DNA of 64,000 bases from Trichuris trichiura (lineage: Eukaryota; Nematoda; Enoplea; Trichinellida; Trichuridae). A program made the position numbers and the translations under genes. The stretch spans positions 434,001-498,000 of the forward strand of contig JBAJFE010000005.1 of the NCBI GenBank assembly GCA_037903355.1, given 5' to 3'. The notes below the pieces were generated by a model. The model made no database searches. It was not told the origin of the DNA and worked only from the letters and a program-made list of their open reading frames with translations. This document shows, piece by piece, positions 37,691 to 48,399 of this stretch; position 1 is the first letter of the stretch; every line of letters starts with the position of its first letter.

Positions 37691-38927
37691 GCGCCATCGT
37701 CAAACTAAATAGATAATAGTTTAAACATAGTGTAGATGCTTAAATATAAAAATTTACATAGCGCCCTTAGGCACCCTGTACTTAGTCGTGTATATTCGTA
37801 ATGTAAGCTTAAAAATGAAAACAAAAATGACAGATATTACAATTTTTAAGTAGACTCTACTCGATAAGTTCTGTGAGGAAATACAACCCCGTTTTTATGC
37901 TAAATTGGAAACGTACAAATCCGATTACGTACGATTAATCATCTGCTGCTCTATGTCGGACTTGGACGTGCCCATTCAATGCCCATCCCTGTTGTTGGCG
38001 GGATGCAAGTAGGTAATTACGGTAAGACAAAACGGCTGGTTGGATTGAGGAAACCAAAGGAAGCAATCACCTTTACGCCAACTCAGCGACGGCGCATTGA
38101 CAAATTCGACTTGGCAGAGTTAAACACGTTAACATATAAGGCAAAAAGCTTCACAAAGACAGCTCACTTACGGTAACGACTTAGTCAACGATGCTTATCT
38201 ATTTAATCAAAAATGAAACGAGCGAACGCGAAGCGTCGCTAAATAATGTTAAAGAGAATATTGGTGGCAGCTTAGGCGATCGACCAATATTCGCATGTTA
38301 ACAACAAGGCGGTCGTTACGTCAAGATTTATCAACGTTAGAGAGCATCCAATGGCCAATTGGGACAAGGGCGCAACAGCGTTGGGCATATTGGCGCGTTA
38401 ACTGCCTCCGCGTTAGCTTAATGCGATTTCCATTCGTTACACTAGTCTAACGCGACCGACTTGTCGTAAACAATAAATTTACAGCTCAAAATGTAGCTCA
38501 ATTGAAACATGCAAAATACCTGAACTGTGCGAACTTGGCAACGACGCGCACCAAAGCACTTTCTCTTCAGTGGGATCGATATCTGAAAAGACAAAACAAA
38601 ACCTATCATCATTATAATCGGTTGGAGAGCGTTACCTCAACGCTAACCTGGCAAAAATACATCTCTTTTCTTGTTCAACTCCTAAGCACAGTTTTGCATA
38701 TGAGTCAATAAAACAGAGTACTGTAGAGGCGGATAGTTATATGGGTTTTTGACTCTTTTATTTATGAACAAAAATGGGCATGAGTTAACCTGTATTTTCG
38801 GCTCCTCTCTCCGTCAGTATTGACTGCTTTTCCACCAACAGTCGAGGCAAGTGTGGAGGCTCGTAAATATCTTTTGTACATAGGAGCGGGCTGACGACTC
38901 CTTATGACTCTTTGACACCCATCGTCG

Positions 38928-41900
38928 TCAAACATCGACGTGTCGAATTGCAGACAGCGTAATCAAAATGAATAAAAGTTGAACACCGGCTTTAAGGCTT
39001 TGCGACCGAGTAGAACCATTGCAAAGTGTGTCGCGACAAGAGCATACCAACACTTCGGTATCCGGCGGCTTGTCTCGACGCGCAATAAGCGATGACATCA
39101 TTGTCCGAGTGCAAAAATCTCGATATTTCAACTTCGACGCTATCAGATTACTGTCGTTGAAACCGTGTCGAAAAATTTGATCGTAACAACCTCGAATGTA
39201 GCCGTTATGCCCCCGAGCGCCTAAACATAACAACATGCCGACATCAGAACTTGATAGTGTAACAAATTTACATGCTTCCATTTAAGGCATCTTTGCTTTT
39301 TTTTTAAAAAGCAGAGATGGAAATCGCCCGCGCCGTCTTCAGGCTCAAACATTCCGTTTATACGAACTTCAAAATACGATGACGCGCCAAGGTTTTTCCC
39401 GCTTTGAGCAACCAGCAGCCGGCATCGACTTGTCTCTCTTAACGGATGAAGTGCCGATCAAATTGTGACCTTTTTCCTTTTAAGGCAACAACAATTCCCG
39501 GAGGATCGATCTTAGCAATTAGCCGCCTTCGCAAAAAGAAAATTTTGAATTTTTCCATTTCCCCTCCGAAGATATAACGCCTTATTGTCCTCCCGTCTGG
39601 CCGTCGTTGAGATCATTGGACAAAAAGAAATTTTAAACTTTCCAGCGCCTTCGCGCGTCGGAGATTCGAAGAACTAATGGCGCTCCAAATGTGTTCAAGC
39701 TAAAAAAGAGCGCGTAAAAGAGACGGAATGTCGAAATGTCACGAAGACGGCGGCGAGCGAGCGGAAAATTTTCAAAGAACACCAAAACGACCGTTTCGAG
39801 GCGCGACCAAGCGGCCAAATTCCCGAAATAAAATTGGCAACATGTTTCGCCTAGGAATTTCAACAACAAAAAACCTGCGGTCATTTTGGCGGCGCGCGGC
39901 TTCAGCCGGCCAGTTTCGTTTCAAAACGGCCGCGAACAACTCGTCCACTCGTAACCTAAGTTGCAAGGATGCTTCCCTCCGCTACGCGCTCTACTTTTTT
40001 AACATGCCAATATGCCACCCCATCCGCCAATGGACAATTATATCGCGCAGAGATCGAAAAAATAAAAAAATCGAATTACGTCGTATTCAACGAGCAGACA
40101 TAGTAGTCGCCTTGATTCTCGAGGCGACAAAATGATAATATTGCAACACTCAGAAATTGATACGGCGCGCAAAATTGTACTTTTTTTGCGACAAGTTGAA
40201 GATAAGCAGCCGAATATAGAGGGCGCTGTGGGCGCCTCGCGCAGAGGAGGAAACGGTGAACACTTTTTGAACATTTCAATTCGACTCGACGTTACAACAA
40301 CCTTAGCAGCGTTGTGACAAAGGCGCTTTCTCGCTAATCTGTCGCTTGGCAAGCAATCAAGCGGAAATTCGATCATCGTCAAGCTTTGCATACGTTCGCA
40401 CTGGCTCAAGACAGTGAGAAGAGGAGAACGTCTTGGCAGCTCTTCGCCACTTTTATTCCCATTTGAGATGCTTTGCCGAACTGCGCATAAAGGGCTAAGT
40501 AAATTAAACAAATTTGTACCAACGCGTCCCGCGGGAAATAAGCACGCGCTCCAAAGAAGGAGTACGCGTTCAAACCAAACGCGTAAAGCCAATAGCGCTT
40601 GAAAGGCGATGCGCTCTCCCGGTTTAAGGATGCTAGCTCACACTGCGAGTGAACCTTTTCGCGGCAAAAAGATCATTTTGACAAGTTGACGCCATTTACG
40701 TATTCATAAACCATTCGAGTCGTCGTAAAGCATATAGAGCTGGCAAGTTGATGCTGCGAAGACTTGTAATATTCAGTCGCTAAAGAATGCGTCATTTGTG
40801 GCCTACCAAATCGGACGGCAAACGGCCAAACCGAATTACGGCTGCTGTCATCGACCGACGACGGACTGCTCGTCGTTGTTCATTAAAGAAGCCGCGGGAT
40901 AATAACCAAAATAAGCAATAAGAAGGCGGAAGAGGCATTTTCCCGCCAAAATTGTGCACGCAGCTTCTGTTGGTACAACTCTAATTCGCTGCTCTGTTCC
41001 ATACGTAGCTGACATAAGCGTGGGTGTCCCTTTGGAACAAGGATGGCCGGCGTGAAAAATATCCCAATTTTACGCATCCCATCTTCCTTTGACGAGGGAC
41101 GACGCGCGCAGCGACCTCTTGTCCAACGCTTCGACGAAAACGTCAATCTCCGTTAGGCTATTTAAAAGGTAACTGCTGGAGAGAGACAGAGCAGCCGGAA
41201 ATGGAAAATAGAGTTTACACTATTCGTCAGGTGACTACGCGGATTAAAATTAATTAATTTACGATTCCATTGACCGCCCGCGCGCGACATAAGGATGATC
41301 TGCGCTTCAAATGGTGAAAATGAGTCTAGACTGGCAGGCACAAAGCCGCTCCCTCTCTTGAAAGCTTAATGTGCGGCAGTCGCTTGGAGGCGAAATCCCA
41401 AAACGTCAGCTCGTCAAATAATGCCAGAAAGGAGCGAAGGCAAAAGTTGACGCGTACACTCTTTTGACCTAAGCAAATTGGCAAAGCGAAAGCCGCACGG
41501 AGGATTTGATCTCAGGAGAGAATGGGCCCATTTACAAAGGCAAGCCAAACGGCTCCTCGCAGGAGGCCATAGTTCAACCAAGAACAACGTTTCTCCAAAG
41601 CCACTTGGCTAGATGAAATGCAATCGCCATTGGGACTTGTCAATACGCGTCAGCAAAGAAAAGCTCTCAATAAGCTCGCGCTTGGATGGATTGGGGGAAA
41701 AAACAACAAAACAACACTCAAACCTATCTTCAACGCTTACCGACTCTCATCTTTTCTATAATAAGGATGCAATTGTGCAAACAAGGCGTTTTTCCAATGT
41801 ATTTGCTGTCGCTCCCATTGGCGCACCGATCGCTGAACGCTGACGGTCGAAGGTAGAGCTCCTTATAATCGAGATATTCCCAATTGGCACCGTATATGTA

Positions 41901-41929
41901 TGACATACAGCTGTAACAGCTGGTGGCAC
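38928..41929 (-). CDS. Ly6/three-finger domain protein, GPI-anchored type (5' exon missing)
   Basis: Two exons fit: 41929-41783 and 39274-38928, joined in phase 1. Together they carry ten cysteines in three-finger order: CYSC, a later DRC, CKF, LLC, RGC, DFC, then VCSC and a closing LCNGS. The final CxC...LCN block is typical of Ly6/uPAR and nematode ODR-2/HOT-like domains. After it a hydrophobic tail, AGVQLLFILITLSAI, ends the protein, which suggests a GPI-anchor signal. The signal-peptide exon would lie upstream of 41929 and was not found. The intron between the two exons is about 2.5 kb, long for this region, so a further exon or a wrong pairing is possible. Such proteins sit on the cell surface and modulate receptors or adhesion; the partner is unknown. 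Confidence 0.6.
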
Positions 41930-44828
41930 CTAAGAAAAAAAATAAAAACCCGTAAATTTTAGCCCGCGTAAGGCAATAGGCCAAAGTTAGGTCCTCTTTT
42001 ATGGGCACAAAATAAGGGTACGTCAAAAATTCAAAAACAAAGCCAATAATCAGCCGAGGCGCCAACTGGCAGACTAAGTATCACGTTACGATCAAGCTTC
42101 GTTCTCCGGCTTTTACAACAAGCAAAGTGCTCCAAGCGTAAACACACCTACGATTGGGAAATCAAACACGCTCGACAACTTTCAACGCCGGCGAGTCACA
42201 TTTCCGGGTGGACAAAAGACTCCAAATGAGATAAGAGCCTCTCTCAGCCCATCCTGGTTTTAAAAAAGAGAATAGAAATCTAATAACTGCTCGTGGCTAA
42301 CGTCAGCGACTGTTGTAAAAGGGATACGCCTTTCCTAGTAAGCCAAATGACCCAAAAAAGGATTAGCCAACTTTTAACGTTGCCTTCAGCTTACCAATGG
42401 ATGTGATGAACATTTGAAGGCAATTGAGGATCGCAATAAGTAAACTATTGCACGGCTGCCTCATTGCCTCACCGAACAAGTTTAGGAGATCTGCCAAAGC
42501 CAATTGGTTGGCCAACAACAGAAAAGGCTGTCAACTAATAGGGTGCCGTCCTCGGATAAGCACTGCGACCCGCTCTTCAAGGCGCCAAAGTACTGAAACG
42601 GCTGAGACAGAGAGAATGGCTGCTCCTCTTCAGCGCAGTGATGTATTAAGTTACAGCCAGTTAGCATTGCGGCAAGGCACAACATTCGGTCTTTCTCTCC
42701 CCACCTTCGTAGGTGGCGCTTCGTTGCTTTGACTCATTCGTGATTTTCCCTCTCTTTCACTCACTGTCGACTCAATAACGAGTTACTCGGCCGACCAGTC
42801 GCTGAGAGGAAAACTTCATCAGACCGATCCTCATTAGAGCATCGCGTAAGAGATTGTGGAAATGCAGCAACGCCGGAAGGTTAAAGCTATGAATAAATTA
42901 TGCAAACAGCACTCGTTGTCCAATTGGCTAAGCATTTGAACTTGGTAGCTGACACGGCCATTCGACAAATCGGATTCTTCCTGTTTTTAGGAATTTCCAA
43001 ACACGTGGCCAATGCGGGCGGTCGCGACGTAACGCATAGTGACAGGAAAAGAAAGAAAAATGTGGAAAGGGGGAGTGCCACGCTTGCGCATTTGCATCAA
43101 CGTTTATGATCGGAGACAGAGTCAATACGTTCCCCTAAGGGCGAATGGCGAAATGGATGTTCGCCAGCCACCAAAGGCCACCATCGCAACGGTAAGACGA
43201 GACGACTGCCAACACGGATGAAACTGTAATCTGCGCAACTTTTATGCAATCAATCGACAATCACTTTACGCAAACGCCGTTGCTCCTTTCAACCGTGAAG
43301 CGGAAAGTTGTCGACACTCTGCTCCAACGATGAACAACACAAATACTTTGCGCGCGGTTAAGGAGTTGACAACGACTGCAGTTAACCAGCAACGGAAAAT
43401 CGACCGACGCCTGCGGATATCCCGCCGATGGCTTTAACCACCGTTGATAACGAATGATTTCGACCGCTGCTGCCAGGACGCATACGTTTATTTACGCTCA
43501 TCCCCTCCGGGTCAAATTGACAAACTACTCGCCCGCGCGAGGGCGTCAGGACTTTTTCAATAATAAATCGTAGACTTATGCCATACCGCCTATGCGCTGC
43601 TACGAGAAAACAAGTAAATTATGATAATGTTATTATAAAGTACACTCATTGAAGAACTGAATTCGTAATTGACGCGGTGACTAATATTATCTGCCTTAGC
43701 AACCGCTCTGTGCTCCGCCCGTTTTCAGCGGTCGGCTAAAAGTCGCATCATTCGCTGATGCGCTCAGCCTTAAGCCCGCAATAGCTTAGTCGTAAAACGA
43801 TCGGTGAAACCGCCTTTCGGTTGTAAAAATTGCTTGGAACCATAGGACGCAACTAGCAGCGTAAAACTTCTCGAAAACTATTTGCAAGTCAGCATGCCCG
43901 CAAAGTTCGTGACTCCAAGACAAACACAGATGCAAAAAGAGGCACTATGTTGGTTAAAGGATGTTGAGATGTACGAGCGAAAAAGCATTTGCAGGTTCGA
44001 CAAGGAACTCCAAACAGCTTGAATGCAAATTTAAAGTGTACGGTAAGGCAGGGGACGACGGGTGACACCGCATTGGTGGTCGTTGAATAGAGGCAGAATT
44101 CAAGATGCCGAAAAAAATTCTTTCGCAAGCCGTTGTGGCATGCGAAGGAATTTTTCGACAATACGCGACGGGAATGTCATCGGGAGGAACAGGTGTCCAA
44201 AAACTACGTACGCCCAACGCGAATGTTCACACATTTAAGCAACAAGGGAATGTCGACTTGCTTGTTATACGTTATCTTTCAATCGACTGTCCTCAACTGG
44301 ATTTGCGAGAGAAAGCTGGCAGCGCATATATTTTGACGCAAATTTTAAGCCGACTTTGCTGTTTAGCCATTTTGTGCACTTGACAAAAAAAGTGAAGTTA
44401 TAAATAAGACCAAGCAAAAGGCGTAAATTGATGAACGGCAAAAGAAGGCGGATCAATTTCTTAACCGACAATATATATCTGCTCTTTCGCTTTTTCGCGG
44501 CCGGCGAGCATGATTGAAAACAATAATTATTTATTTAAGAAATGGAGATTAATTTTCACTTCGCCCTTCGACTTACGAAGAGCCGAAAAAATCGTTGAAC
44601 TTAAAAAGACTGCTGGCGAATTTTCTTCTACACGAAGGCGGTCTTCGGGGACGATCGGAATTAAAATATACGATAACGCTGTGACAGCACGCGGAAGTGA
44701 AAGGAAAACGTCACGGCGAAGCTCCCCTGCGGCTTATACTGCTTCCAAGTTAAATGAACGTTATTTCAAAAGCAAAAAGTTTTATAAAACTTTTTTATGT
44801 ACGGTTTTTAAGCCGTTGTTCTTCAAAT
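41930..44828. other. no gene recognised
   Basis: The missing first exon of the three-finger gene should lie on the minus strand in or beyond this stretch. A hydrophobic minus-strand frame near 43081 has no usable ATG in its own frame. No RNA gene or clear repeat was seen before 44829. Confidence 0.4.
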
Positions 44829-44890
44829 AACGTTTATTGTTATAAACGTTTCAAGCGGAGCTTTCGGGTCACTTCGGGACCCATCATCAG
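44829..44890 (-). repeat. structured repeat element, copy 1 (hammerhead-like core)
   Basis: On the minus strand this reads CTGATGA (44884-44890), one unpaired base, a five-pair stem (GGGTC/GACCC), GAAA, a 12-base spacer, then a perfect 9-base inverted repeat ATAAACGTT/AACGTTTAT with a 4-base loop. CTGATGA and GAAA around a stem are the invariant core strings of hammerhead ribozymes. I could not draw a convincing stem I, so self-cleavage is not established. Copy 2 is 1301 bases downstream in the same orientation. Confidence 0.55.
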
Positions 44891-45971
44891 CGCTATGTGT
44901 GCCGCCCGTCCGATCGGTCTTCATGGTTGCAAGCCCCTCCCCGTCCGATTAACTTCGGCCGGGACCGCGGCTGTCAGCTCTATCTTGAGTCATCGAGCTT
45001 TGGTCCCACCTCGTCAGTCAGACGATGCAGCGAGCTTCCAACCGACCGTCCGCGACGGCGACACATTAACAAAACACCAACAATGAGCAAACTAACGATT
45101 TACACCCGTTAGGAAGAATTCACGCAAACGCTATTCATTGCCCACTATCAATGAATTTTAACTGAGAAGCCTTCCCTGAGGAAAAGTGCATTGAATATAT
45201 CAATTTGAAATAACTAAGCAAAAATGTTTTATCTGCGTGAAATACCAATGGCTACCGAACTCTAACTTAACATTACGCGCAGCTTCAATTCTTTTTTTAA
45301 AATTAGCTGATCAATTGCTAAATTTCAAACAATAATCAAAATTTAAACGTTTATATTCGCTTCAACAAGTCACCGGCCTCAAGATGGAACCTAAGAAAAG
45401 CTGAAAGCAGGTTTACGACAAATACGTTGGTCCCTCGTTCCTTAAGTGTTGTTTACTAGCCTGTCTTTGCAACGGATTAATAACTTTTTATGATGTGAAT
45501 GCTTTTATTATGTTGAAGCTTGTTACACCTAAGAGAATATAGCATCCGAAGCTTTTGAGTCCAAATTCGACCTGTCATCACTTCTGACAATCATGACTGG
45601 CCTGTCACTCGTCAACATTTTAAGGCAAAGCTTTTTTACGCATTTAAATGGGGTAAGCATTAATTAAAAAAAAAGAAAAGCACCTTAGCAGCTAAGAATT
45701 AGCTAACAATTTCCTTTTGGGACCGCGCGGTGAAGAAACATGGATTTGTTCTTTTTGAAAAACACCTTTCCAGAACGCAGCCATGAAAAATTAAAAAACT
45801 GCGCCAAAGGCAAACTTAAGCGTACAGCTTGTTTCCTTCAACATTTTCCGCATTTGCATAATAAGTACACCGACTAAATCAAGGCCTATCGAACAAAGGA
45901 AACGAAGACGACTAAACTATAGTTCCTACCTTGAAAGCACCTGTTCGGCGCGAAATGCAACAATTTAACTC

Positions 45972-45972
<1 letters not shown>

Positions 45973-46038
<66 letters not shown>

Positions 46039-46039
46039 T
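45973..46039 (+). repeat. (AAT)n microsatellite
   Basis: About 22 uninterrupted AAT units. It lies just left of structured element copy 2 and is mirrored by an ATT tract on its right. Confidence 0.95.
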
Positions 46040-46129
46040 TTTCTTTCTTTTTCTCCTCTTCTTCGTAACAGGCTTTTTAACTTTCTTTTGAAATTTTTTT
46101 TACGGTTTGGACTCGTTTTGTTTCCACAT

Positions 46130-46194
46130 AACGTTTATTTCTCTCATAAACGTTCCACATGGAGCTTTCGGGTCCTGCCTGGACCCGTCTCCAG
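46130..46194 (-). repeat. structured repeat element, copy 2
   Basis: Shares with copy 1 the 9-base inverted repeat (AACGTTTAT/ATAAACGTT, loop 7 bases), the same 12-base spacing to GAAA (minus strand), the block GGAGCTTTCGGGTC (plus strand) and a stem GGGTCC/GGACCC with a different 5-base loop. The CTGATGA position reads CTGGAGA here, so the core is mutated. Loops and spacers differ while paired bases are kept, as expected for a conserved RNA fold. It is framed by AAT and ATT tracts. Confidence 0.55.
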
Positions 46195-46240
46195 TGTGAA
46201 ATCATAAATGATAATAATAAATACACTATACTTTTTCAAT

Positions 46241-46266
46241 AATAATAATAATAATGTTTCCTTCAA

Positions 46267-46329
<63 letters not shown>

Positions 46330-46332
46330 TAT
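46241..46332 (+). repeat. (AAT)5 followed by (ATT)n microsatellite
   Basis: Five AAT units (46241-46255), a 12-base spacer, then about 21 ATT units (46268-46332, last ones imperfect). The ATT tract is complementary to the AAT tracts at 45973-46039 and 46241-46255, so the region can fold back. Confidence 0.92.
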
Positions 46333-47633
46333 GTAAGAATACATACGGGTGCATATGTTTTTACGTTTACTGACTGAAACAACCCGCTTACTTAACGTGT
46401 AATTTCTTGCAACAAATAAAGACTTCACGTTCATCACAACAATTTACGCGCTGAAGACGAATAAGAGATATTTTGCGTAGGTTTTACTGAAAGAAGTGAA
46501 CTGGAAAAGAGATAAAACTCTGAGGGTCAAATTTCAACATTATAAATAAAAAAGCAAGTTGCAGTGGGACCTTCATGTAGAAAGTTACTTGGCCTGGCAA
46601 ACCGGAAGACACCCAAAGTACGGAGTCATTTTAAGCGCAGCGGAAAAAATGAATGGTAATAAAACGACAGCTGTGACGCAACAGCCGTTACTTTTCAAAC
46701 GTAACCAAAGCCAAAAAATAATAATCAACCAAAAACCGTTCTAACGCTGAACAATCCTATCAAGGAAGTTGACGGCTAAATATTAACAGTCGCATCAGAA
46801 TTGAAAGAATTAACTTCTGGTAAAGACAGCGCTGCAAAATGGGACCAACTTAAGGATATTGAAAGTCGAGGAGGGTCAGCATTCCCAAATCTCTTAACAA
46901 ATATTAAAATAAATTTTAGGCGGGAAAAACTGGTGCTCACGTTTGGAAAGTCTTTTCCCATGTATAGACGACAAGCAGTTGGCTAGCTGAATAATTACAG
47001 TTGTATACGCAATGCATACTAATGTTCATTTTCTTGAAGTTGGACAATCCACTCGGCAAGATACAAAATAGAACAGCAAAAAAAATCAGCTAACCGGAAA
47101 TGTGCTTGAAAAAATAATAAAAAAATTAGCCGTACAGGTCCAATTTAACAAGAGTTTGAAGTTATTAATACATTGCTCAGAGATACTAACTCAAAAGATC
47201 AAGTGTTTTTTGTAGGTTACAAAAGTGTCAATAAGAAAAGAAGGTTCATTGAAAACGCATCCACGAACCAAACCTTTCGTTCATTATTTTCAACTCGGTC
47301 AAACTATTTCCGACCTCAGTTCGCATATGTTAATTTAGATGCTCTATGCAAAAATATCCAATAAACATTTTGGCAAACAGGTTAGATTTAAACCCAAATG
47401 ACGTGTAGAGACTATTGAAACACTTCACATGCATACACGATATTATAAGAAAATTAGTAACAACACATCTGCTTGTCGTCATCGCGGACAGCTGAGCTTT
47501 ACAATTTTTCAAAAGTATTGTGTATTGGAGACAACTTCAGATTTTAAACTACTTTAAACTATTAGCAGTAATGCAGTGTAGCAAACGACGTCGCATCAAC
47601 TAGTTGCGTTACCACTTTCAAACGGTTTTTACG

Positions 47634-48135
47634 ATGTCTGGAAAGGAGAATTCACCGATGAATGCAAACAAAGGCCATTCAAAGGAGGCGCCACTGCCGG
47701 AAAAGAAAGAAACAAGCGTAAGCAGTTGCTGAATTCACTATTCCATTTGTCGGCTTAAAAATTTACGCGTAAGACGTCTGAACCTGAAACTGAGCATCTC
47801 ACTTAAAAAGTGCAGCGAATAATTCGTTCCTACTGAAAATTGTGGAACATCAAAATTACATTAGCTTAGTAAACGTCAACTTGAACATTACTAGGCAATT
47901 TTACGACAAGTCGAAATGTCAAAGAACAACAATTTAGCATATGACAGTTGCGCACACTGTTTCTCTATTTGCAGACGGCTACCAAAGATTCTGAACAAAT
48001 GACTCAGAGTTCCGAAGGTTCAACAAAGACATCGGTCGATGATGAATACGTAAGAAGAATACTGCGTGAATATATAGAAAAGGCAAAAAAGTCTGCAGAG
48101 CTGAGTGAAGCAAAGTCGCAAAGCGAAGATAACAA
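47634..48135 (+). CDS. putative small hydrophilic protein (3' end unresolved)
   Basis: Exon 1 (47634-47717) begins MSGKENSPMNANKG and ends in phase 0 at a GTAAGC donor. Exon 2 (47975-48135) follows a TTTGCAG acceptor and encodes a Ser/Thr- and Glu-rich stretch, then a charged helix, DEYVRRILREYIEKAKKSAE. It ends in phase 2 at a GTAAGT donor. The simplest continuation, the acceptor before 48301, gives an immediate stop. A 22-base microexon near 48182 would instead extend the protein. No domain was recognised. Clean splice signals and composition favour a real gene; the function is unknown. Confidence 0.42.
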
Positions 48136-48399
48136 GTAAGTGTGAACAGATACGACTGATTCCTTTTTTGAAAAAACTACAGCAGCAAATGCTTCTTCAG
48201 CAATGTAAAAGTCAGCAGCACAGTGAACACGGGGTCACTGTTAGGTTTGTAGGGACCCACTTTCCTTCTTCGTTTATGAATAATTACCATACTACTTGCA
48301 GATGAGCAAGCCTCAACTGAAGAAAGTCTGTCCGCATCTCACAGCTACAAAGACTCGACCGAACAATGAAAACATAGCTTAAATACATAGAACACATAA

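Larger units (their letters stand above)
35385..38927. other. gene-poor, AT-rich stretch
   Basis: Apart from one candidate signal-peptide exon (36239-36340) and one strong hairpin (37612-37690), I see nothing here. The frames at 37263-37487 and 37979-38176 (+) carry no recognisable domain and have no consistent splice partners. Confidence 0.4.

Noticed and set aside
42887..43081. Hydrophobic minus-strand frame as the missing signal exon of the three-finger gene
   Set aside because: No ATG in the hydrophobic frame, and the phase at its possible donor does not fit the exon starting at 41929.
44510..44830. 106-codon basic plus-strand frame next to structured element copy 1
   Set aside because: Lys/Arg-rich composition without motif; overlaps the repeat; no reverse transcriptase or endonuclease motif was found, so no retroelement protein is claimed.
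44829..44890. A complete, active hammerhead ribozyme
   Set aside because: The core strings and a stem II are present. Stem I does not pair in any arrangement I tried, and an extra base sits between CTGATGA and the stem, so only a hammerhead-like core is reported.
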